A DNA stretch of 13,557 nucleotides, from the NCBI GenBank assembly GCA_964632995.1, contig CAZWDL010000161.1, positions 1-13,557 on the forward strand. The letters run 5' to 3'. The position numbers were made by a program, and so were the translations under genes. Positions 1-5,542 of the stretch are shown here, piece after piece. The notes under the pieces were generated by a model. The model did no database searches. It saw only the letters and a program-made list of their open reading frames with translations, and had not been told where the DNA came from. How positions within the stretch are numbered: position 1 is the stretch's first letter; each line of letters starts with the position of its first letter. Origin of the DNA: CAZWDL01 sp964632995. GTDB lineage: Bacteria > Bacteroidota > Bacteroidia > Chitinophagales > Saprospiraceae.

Positions 1-1941
1 CCGCACCACGCCCCGCATCACCAGATGATGCCCCGGGAATGTGCATACAAACTGATAGTTCCCCGGCTCTTCCGGCGCCGTGAAGTAGATGGTGTCGGAG
101 GTTTCCGGCTGGAGCAGGGCGGTGTGAAACAAGACATTCTCCGAATCCGGGATGTAGCCTTTGGATTCCCCCTGCAGGCCCATTTGCATGGCTGCTTCGC
201 CAACGGCATCGGCGGTACCTGGCTTAACGATGACCAGGTTGTGCAGCATGTCGTCCGGATTGTTGAGCGTGAGCTTGACGCGGGCGCCGGCTTTCAGGGT
301 GATCAGCCGGGTGTCGTATTTCAGGCCGGGCTCGGTATTGACGATCAGCTCCTGCTCCGGTCCGCCGGCCCAGTCCTCCGGCAGGGTTGTCTGCCGTTTG
401 GCGGAAGCCATAGTTGCTGTTTCGCTTTCCACACCTGTATCCTCCACTGCGGCCATCTGCCCGCCCCCGGGAATTTCGTTGAGTGTAAAGTAGCCGAAGC
501 CGTACCAGAGCGGCTCGCCGGCCGCATTGCGCACGCCGGGCGCCTTGATCTCGTAGATATAGCCTTTGCGGAGCCGGTCGAGGTGCAGGACAACGCTTTT
601 GCCGTCCGGCAGCAGGGTCACTTTTTCGATTGCCCGGGTTTCGGGATCGGTCACCGGGCTGCCGTAGAAGTGATGGTATTGATAGGTGAAGTCCGTGATC
701 TCATAGGAAGCCGGATCGGCCAGCGTCACGGGATTGGGAGCGCCGGTAAAAGTCAGCTCAAAGCCCTCCGGGTGCGAGCGGATGCTTTGGATGTCGAAGG
801 GCGTCTTTCCGTTCCACACCAGCCGCTCCAAGGCATATGGCTCAGGCCCGGTGGAGGACCAGCCGCGGCTGGTCATGCCTACGTATAGCGCCTCCTTATC
901 CGGGCTCCACTCCAGGCGCAGCACGCCGGAAGAGAAGCCGTCGACAAAGGGGAAGCTGGCGCCCTGGTAGACGCCGTTGACCTTCTCCTGCGCCACGCGC
1001 ATGATCTTGCTGTGGCCCTGGTCGCCCACCAGCAGCTGACCGTCGAATTCGGGGCCGAACTGCTCGCCGAGCACGACGAAGCCGGAGGTAGAGATGCCCA
1101 TCAGCGTATGCGGGAACCACACCGAGGGGGGCTTGACGGCGTCGAGCTCCCGGGCGTATTCGTAAAGCGTCAGACCTTTCGTATCGTCGATCGCTTCGGG
1201 CTGTATTTTGAGCGGCGATTCCTCGCGGTAGGTCCAGCGCAGCCCTTCCGGATTGCCGGCAAAGTCGCCTGATTCCAGATGGGTCATGCGGCCGGAACCC
1301 ACCCAGTCGCCCTGGTTTTCGGTGTAGAAAAGATCCCCGGCCCGGTTGTAGCCGAAGCCTGCCGGCGAGCGCAGGCCGGTGGCGATGGGCGTCATTTCAC
1401 CATCTTCGGTAATCTTGATCAGCCAGCCGCGCCATTCGGCCAGGCTCGCCCCGCGGCCGATCCAGCCCAGGTTGAGCGTGACGAGCATATCGCCTTCGGG
1501 GGTGAAGACGGGCCCGTAGGAGTACTCGTGGTAGTTGCCCGACAGGTCCCAGCTATAGATGGCCTCATAACTATCGGCCTTCCCGTCGCCATCCTTGTCG
1601 GTCAGCTTGGTCAGCTCGCCGCGCTGGGCGCAGTAGAAGGAGCCGTTGCGGTAATTGAGGCCCAGCGGCTCGTGCAGTCCGTGGGCGTAGCGTGTGTACC
1701 GGGGATTGTCGGCGTAGGGATTTTCAATCAGCCAGACCTCGCCGCGGCGGGTAGCCACGCCGAGCTTGCCCTCGTCGTCAAAGGCCAGTCCGCCCACTTC
1801 CAGGACGATGTCTTCGGGAATATTAATCTCTTCGATGGCGTAGTAAGTAGCCGCTCCGGGTTGCGCGTGCAGGGTTGCCGCCGCAGCGAAGCATACGAAT
1901 GACAGAATCAAAGAACGCTGAGCAATATATCTGGTCACCAT
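1..1941 (-). CDS. Secreted beta-propeller (PQQ sugar dehydrogenase-like) fused to an azurin-type cupredoxin domain; 3' end outside window
   Basis: An uninterrupted minus-strand frame of 647 codons starts with ATG at 1941 and is still open at base 1. Residues 1-26 form a signal peptide (hydrophobic core, LHA|Q cleavage site). Residues of about 30-440 carry propeller-like blocks typical of the sorbosone/glucose dehydrogenase-like (DUF7133-type) family, such as GLHEPLGLNYRNG, DKDGDGKAD and LRSPAGFGYNRAGDLFYTENQG. Residues of about 530-647 form an azurin/plastocyanin-like domain. The type-1 copper ligands are visible as His567 (MLHNLVI), Cys633, His638 and Met642 in CTFPGHHLVM, which has azurin spacing. 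No CxxCH haem site is present in the visible part. The start overlaps the upstream lipoprotein gene by 7 bp, so translational coupling is likely. Only a few C-terminal residues are probably missing. Inferred role: periplasmic oxidation of a sugar or sugar derivative, with the copper domain accepting electrons. The exact substrate is unknown. Confidence 0.88.
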   Translation of the reverse strand, partial: MVTRYIAQRSLILSFVCFAAAATLHAQPGAATYYAIEEINIPEDIVLEVGGLAFDDEGKLGVATRRGEVWLIENPYADNPRYTRYAHGLHEPLGLNYRNGSFYCAQRGELTKLTDKDGDGKADSYEAIYSWDLSGNYHEYSYGPVFTPEGDMLVTLNLGWIGRGASLAEWRGWLIKITEDGEMTPIATGLRSPAGFGYNRAGDLFYTENQGDWVGSGRMTHLESGDFAGNPEGLRWTYREESPLKIQPEAIDDTKGLTLYEYARELDAVKPPSVWFPHTLMGISTSGFVVLGEQFGPEFDGQLLVGDQGHSKIMRVAQEKVNGVYQGASFPFVDGFSSGVLRLEWSPDKEALYVGMTSRGWSSTGPEPYALERLVWNGKTPFDIQSIRSHPEGFELTFTGAPNPVTLADPASYEITDFTYQYHHFYGSPVTDPETRAIEKVTLLPDGKSVVLHLDRLRKGYIYEIKAPGVRNAAGEPLWYGFGYFTLNEIPGGGQMAAVEDTGVESETATMASAKRQTTLPEDWAGGPEQELIVNTEPGLKYDTRLITLKAGARVKLTLNNPDDMLHNLVIVKPGTADAVGEAAMQMGLQGESKGYIPDSENVLFHTALLQPETSDTIYFTAPEEPGNYQFVCTFPGHHLVMRGVVR

Positions 1942-3800
1942 AGGATGGAGTATTTTACTTCGTTAGCAGATGCGGTTAATGGGAAAAGGAGCTCGGTCTG
2001 GTCCATGCTCCGGCGGATCGTGGGTTCTCCGGCCGGGCTTTGCAGGCGCAAGTAATACTTGCCGCCTACCGAGTAGTAGCCGTTGCCGACCGCTTCGACG
2101 TAATCGCCGACGGCCAGCCGGGTGTATAAATTCGCCGGTGCGTTTTCCGCCCGGATGCTGCGGACTAGCTCCCGTCCGTTATCCGAAGGCTGGTAATGAT
2201 CGAATACGGTGGCCGCATCAACCTGGTACTTGAAAACAGGTTCCTCCGCTTCATTGATATCGTACCCCTGAAGCTTGAAATAATCCGGCTGTTCTTCAGG
2301 AAAGACAGCATTCATATCGCTGAGCACAGCCGCCACCGGGGCATCCTCGGTTTCCACCGCCATCTCCAGGGGTTCCAGGAGCTGGGGCTGTCCGCGCTGG
2401 TACCACATTTCCGTGACATCGGCAAAATCACCGCGCCAGCATTTCAGCAGAGCGCCGCGCCGCAAATCCACTGAGTAATGGATGCCCTTCGGATCACCGA
2501 CCGACATGGCGTGGGTGATTTTTTCTCCCCGGTGCATGACGAAGCTGCGCACCATCTCCGGAGCCTCTTTCGGCTCCACCAGCATCGCTGGCCGGTCGGC
2601 CTGCGTACGCTCGGGCAGGCGCCCGTAGAGCGGCTGCCAGGGCATCTCCGGTCCCTCGTACTGCACCAGCAAGCCCTTACCCCAGTTGTTGTTGAAATAG
2701 GTCAGTTTGAAATCGTGCTCGCCTTCGGTGAGGTGTATTTTTCCGGTCATCGGCTCGAAGTCGTGCTTGCCGTCGTTGTCGACGATCCTATCGCCGTCGA
2801 GGAAGAGTTGAGAGCCGTCGTCGGAGTAGACGGTGAAGAGGTAGTCGCCCTCCTTTGGGGCCCGCAGCGTGCCGGTGAAGATGTAAGCGACGCGTTCGTC
2901 GCGCTCGGAGAGTTTTTCAAAAACCAGCGAGTCGGTCTCTCCCTCGCGCACCAGCTCCAGGGTATCGAAATCGGGCAGCTGGGTAATCGGCCCATCGATT
3001 TCATAGTACTGGTAGCGGATATCGTCCAGTATCAGTTGCTGGTCGAAGTAGCGCTTGTAGCGGATATTGCGGAAAGCTACCGGCCCGTGGTCGCCCTGAA
3101 TCATCAGGGGGCCCTGCGCCGCTTCGTCACTGAAGGCGGCGGCGCGGGTCGGGCCGGTCAGTTCCACTTCCTCGTGCAGCGTTACGCCGTTGAGCACCAC
3201 TTTTTCAAAGCGGGCGTTTTCGATCTTGTTGCCCGCCTCGTCGAAGCGGGGCGCGCGGAAGGAAACGTAGAGCTGCTGCCACAGGCCGGGCGCCTTGGCA
3301 GCGTTGAGGCGGGGTGCGTGGCCCTCGTAACCGCGTTCGCCTTCGGGTTTGGATTCGTCCCAGCGCTGGTAGATGCCGCCGACGTCGGAGTGCTTCGGCT
3401 CCGCTACCTGCCAGCTGTCTAACAGTTGAATCTCATAGCGTCCCATGAAATAGACGCCCGAATTAGATCCCTTGGGCATCATGAAATCGAGCTGCAGCTC
3501 CATATCGCCGTGCTCCCAGGAGGTAAACAGGTTGTCGCGCACCTCATCGGTGGGCTGGTTGACCAGCACGCCGGCGCCTTCAGAGGTCTGCAGATCGTGC
3601 TCCTGCGTGTGATCCGACAGGGCCCGCCCGGCTACCGACCAGTTTTTGGCGACGGGCCGGAAGGCGGACAGGTCATCCAGCAATAATGGCTGATAGGGCA
3701 GCTCGCCGGGCACGCCGGCCTCTTCTTCCGGGCCGGATGCGGTCTGGTCCTGACAGGCGGCCAGCAGGATCAGGGTGCATAGTAGTAGTAAGTATTTCAT
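1935..3800 (-). CDS. Lipoprotein with DUF1080 (3-keto-disaccharide hydrolase-like), PA14 and C-terminal domains
   Basis: The 621-residue product begins with a lipoprotein signal (lipobox LAAC, Cys16), so it should be anchored in a membrane and face the periplasm or the outside. Residues 37-248 match the DUF1080 jelly-roll family, including GDMELQLDFMMPKGSNSGVYF, YEIQLLDSW, GGIYQ and the closing PLMIQGDHGPVAFRNI. That family includes 3-keto-glycoside hydrolases. Residues of about 262-390 form a PA14-like carbohydrate-binding domain (GTLRAPKEGDYLFTVYSDDG, LFLDGDRIVDNDG). Residues 415-621 form a C-terminal domain that I remember from large sugar-dehydrogenase and haem-binding proteins of Bacteroidota and Planctomycetes (GIHYSVDLRRGALLKCWRGD). 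The stop codon lies inside the start of the downstream propeller-azurin gene, giving a two-gene operon. An AGAGG stretch precedes the ATG by about 10 bases. The DUF1080 and PA14 calls are firm; the exact substrate is not known. Confidence 0.88.
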   Translation of the reverse strand: MKYLLLLCTLILLAACQDQTASGPEEEAGVPGELPYQPLLLDDLSAFRPVAKNWSVAGRALSDHTQEHDLQTSEGAGVLVNQPTDEVRDNLFTSWEHGDMELQLDFMMPKGSNSGVYFMGRYEIQLLDSWQVAEPKHSDVGGIYQRWDESKPEGERGYEGHAPRLNAAKAPGLWQQLYVSFRAPRFDEAGNKIENARFEKVVLNGVTLHEEVELTGPTRAAAFSDEAAQGPLMIQGDHGPVAFRNIRYKRYFDQQLILDDIRYQYYEIDGPITQLPDFDTLELVREGETDSLVFEKLSERDERVAYIFTGTLRAPKEGDYLFTVYSDDGSQLFLDGDRIVDNDGKHDFEPMTGKIHLTEGEHDFKLTYFNNNWGKGLLVQYEGPEMPWQPLYGRLPERTQADRPAMLVEPKEAPEMVRSFVMHRGEKITHAMSVGDPKGIHYSVDLRRGALLKCWRGDFADVTEMWYQRGQPQLLEPLEMAVETEDAPVAAVLSDMNAVFPEEQPDYFKLQGYDINEAEEPVFKYQVDAATVFDHYQPSDNGRELVRSIRAENAPANLYTRLAVGDYVEAVGNGYYSVGGKYYLRLQSPAGEPTIRRSMDQTELLFPLTASANEVKYSILW

Positions 3801-3829
3801 AATGTATAGCCTCTTCGTTTATTTTCTTT

Positions 3830-3889
3830 ATTGACGGGGTGACTTTCGTTCTTCATTGACGGGGTGACTTTGGAGTCAACCCGTCAATG
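3830..3889. repeat. Two direct copies plus one inverted copy of a 16-17 bp element
   Basis: ATTGACGGGGTGACTTT occurs identically at 3830-3846 and 3855-3871. The second copy is also the left arm of an inverted repeat: CATTGACGGGGTGACT (3854-3869), loop TTGG, then AGTCAACCCGTCAATG (3874-3889), with one mismatch in 16. The cluster sits 30-90 bp upstream of the DUF1080 lipoprotein start. It could be a multi-site operator, a transcribed hairpin or a relic of a small palindromic repeat. The function is inferred only from position. Confidence 0.75.
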
Positions 3890-3892
3890 GAA

Positions 3893-3911
3893 CTAGTGCG
3901 CCGGCCACTAG
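3893..3911. repeat. Palindrome CTAGTG-cgccggc-CACTAG
   Basis: Six-base arms at 3893-3898 and 3906-3911 flank a GC-rich spacer that itself contains GCCGGC. It lies 3 bases beyond the 3854-3889 hairpin, which extends the palindrome-rich stretch upstream of the lipoprotein operon. It may be an operator or a structural element; no function can be assigned. Confidence 0.5.
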
Positions 3912-3965
3912 CCGCTAAAGAAAAAAAGAATTAGGGAATAATGGAAATTTTGGGGATGGTATACT

Positions 3966-3984
3966 CCTGCCTGCGGCAGGCAGG
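3966..3984. repeat. Perfect palindrome CCTGCCTGC-g-GCAGGCAGG
   Basis: Nine-base arms surround a single central G. From memory, words of this type (TGCCTGC...GCAGGCA) are scattered through intergenic DNA of many Bacteroidota, so this is probably a dispersed palindromic word rather than a gene-specific site. It falls between the diverging lipoprotein and ATPase genes. Confidence 0.5.
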
Positions 3985-4220
3985 GATCAATTATGATTGG
4001 TTAGGATTTTTATGATTCTATTTTTTGTACACAAATTATCGGCGGGGCGATTTCTGCCTGTCCAGACGGGTCCGTACGGGAAGGGCTGAAATGTAATAGC
4101 CTAGAATTATGTCGCCCCCGCCCAAGCTTAGTCGGGCAAGCTTACAGGGCTCTGACGTGATTAAATCATTCATTTGATACCTAAAAAGGATGTGTACGAC
4201 TCGTAGCCAATTGTGGATAG
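3985..4220. other. AT-rich intergenic stretch without a recognised gene
   Basis: This stretch separates the divergently transcribed lipoprotein and ATPase genes. Short open frames exist on both strands, the longest about 67 codons on the minus strand (4036-4239), but none shows a domain, a signal peptide or a credible start context. Two AAGCTT words at 4125 and 4139 and several CCCG/CGGG-type short palindromes are present. The base composition is mixed and resembles degenerate mobile DNA. I see no supported feature here. Confidence 0.35.
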
Positions 4221-4299
4221 GATAGCATAAATTAGGCAAGAAACTATAAAATGCTATCTAAAATAGCAAAAAATTAACTATATTGCTATCTAAAATAGC
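4221..4299 (+). promoter_or_regulatory. Paired GCTATCTAAAATAGC palindromes and half-sites before the ATPase start
   Basis: The 15-mer GCTATCTAAAATAGC (arms GCTAT/ATAGC, 5-base centre) occurs at 4253-4267 and 4285-4299, exactly 32 bp apart, about three helical turns. Both copies are followed by AAAAA or AAAA. Upstream, GATAGCAT at 4221-4228 is the inverse of ATGCTATC at 4251-4258. The second copy ends 4 bases before the preferred ATG at 4304. This layout fits a cooperative operator for autoregulation or an RNA hairpin over the translation start. The role is inferred; the repeats are directly visible. Confidence 0.65.
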
Positions 4300-4303
4300 A
4301 AAA

Positions 4304-5542
4304 ATGCTAGATCTGCTTTATCAACAGACCTTTGCGGCGATTTCTGCCGTCCGATCCACCTACACCAGGGAGCTGCATAATCAAATCGACTGGAATAACC
4401 GGTTAATTGGTATCAGGGGGCCGCGGGGCGTTGGAAAAACGACCTTATTGCTTCAGCACTTGAAAAATAATCACGGCAGGTCAAGGGAAGCATTGTACGC
4501 TACCCTCGATGATTTTTTCTTTACGGAGACCCGGTTAATCGACCTGGCGCGGGAATTCCACGCCAAAGGAGGCAAAGTGCTGTATCTCGACGAGGTACAT
4601 AAATATCCTCATTCCAGTTGGGCACAGGAGATAAAAAATATATACGACCTGATTCCTTCTCTAAAGGTAGTATTCACGGGATCCTCTATTTTGAAAATAC
4701 GGCAGGAGCAAGCGGACCTGAGTCGCAGAGCGCTGGTATACGAATTACAGGGTCTGTCCTACCGGGAGTTTATCGATCTTACCCAAGATAGGCGACTACC
4801 CATCTTTTCACTGGAAGACATCATTGGTGATCATACAGAACTCGCCAACCAGGTTATTTTTGATTACGAGATACGCCCCCTGGAATTTTTCCAGGAATAC
4901 TTGCGGGAAGGTTACTTTCCCTTCTTTCTAGAAAACAGGCAAACGTATCCCTACCGGGTCAGAGAGATATTAAAGCTGATTATTGAAATAGACTTCAATT
5001 ATTTGCCGGATTACACCATTACGGATCATGAAAAAATCAGCCGTTTACTGTATGCAATCGCTACTTCTGCTCCTTTTAAACCTAATATCTCGAAGCTTAG
5101 CGAAAGGGTAGGATTAAACAGGAACAGATTGACGGAATACATTTACTTGTTGGAAAGAGCGAGGTTGCTCAATCTATTGCATAGCAGGCACAAGGGAATC
5201 AGCTCCCTGCAAAAACCGGAAAAAATCTTTTTGGAGAACACAAACCTCACCTATGCTCTAGCTCCTACCAGGGTAAACAAGGGCAATCTCCGTGAAACCT
5301 TTTTTCTCAACCAGATAAACGCCGCTCCCTGGCGGGGTTCCTTTGCACCGGTGATTTCCTACTCAGATCAGACTGATTTTCTGGTGGACACTTTTGCCCA
5401 GCAGTACCTTTTTGAAATTGGAGGTAAGAATAAAGGAGCTCAGCAAATCCAGGGTTTGGAGAACGCCTACGTAGTGGCAGACGATATCGAAACCGGATTT
5501 GATCGAAAGATTCCCCTGTGGCTATTTGGTTTTTTATATTAA
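4304..5542 (+). CDS. AAA-family ATPase (AAA_14) with DUF4143-type C-terminal domain
   Basis: This is a 412-residue P-loop ATPase. Walker A is GPRGVGKTT (39-47), Walker B with the acidic pair is VLYLDEVHK (92-100), and a sensor-like FTGSS sits at about 124-128 with an R-R pair at 141-142. The C-terminal part resembles DUF4143, including a nuclease-like acidic/lysine cluster (Asp358, Glu371, Lys375 in LFEIGGKNK) and the family-typical ending IPLWLFGFLY. Proteins of this family are very common in Bacteroidota as single, often mobile, genes whose cellular role is unsettled. An in-frame TTG at 4283 would add 7 residues but would place the second palindrome inside the coding region, so I prefer ATG 4304. 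Codons are markedly more AT-rich than the flanking genes, which suggests acquisition by transfer. It converges on, and overlaps by 4 bp, the TonB receptor gene. Confidence 0.88.
   Translation: MLDLLYQQTFAAISAVRSTYTRELHNQIDWNNRLIGIRGPRGVGKTTLLLQHLKNNHGRSREALYATLDDFFFTETRLIDLAREFHAKGGKVLYLDEVHKYPHSSWAQEIKNIYDLIPSLKVVFTGSSILKIRQEQADLSRRALVYELQGLSYREFIDLTQDRRLPIFSLEDIIGDHTELANQVIFDYEIRPLEFFQEYLREGYFPFFLENRQTYPYRVREILKLIIEIDFNYLPDYTITDHEKISRLLYAIATSAPFKPNISKLSERVGLNRNRLTEYIYLLERARLLNLLHSRHKGISSLQKPEKIFLENTNLTYALAPTRVNKGNLRETFFLNQINAAPWRGSFAPVISYSDQTDFLVDTFAQQYLFEIGGKNKGAQQIQGLENAYVVADDIETGFDRKIPLWLFGFLY

Noticed and set aside
25..888. Long plus-strand open frame (287 codons) opposite the propeller-azurin gene
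   Set aside because: It is antisense to a continuous, clearly homologous 647-codon frame. It has no domain and arises from the high GC content.
2478..3422. Plus-strand open frame of 314 codons opposite the lipoprotein gene
   Set aside because: It is a shadow of the DUF1080/PA14 coding strand and shows no recognisable protein features.
4036..4239. 67-codon minus-strand frame between the lipoprotein and ATPase genes
   Set aside because: It has no domain, no start context and mixed composition, and it overlaps the repeat region. It is not supportable as a gene.
4253..4299. CRISPR-like array from the repeated GCTATCTAAAATAGC
   Set aside because: There are only two copies, the unit is a short palindrome, and no cas genes are nearby. 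A regulatory or mobile repeat is more likely.
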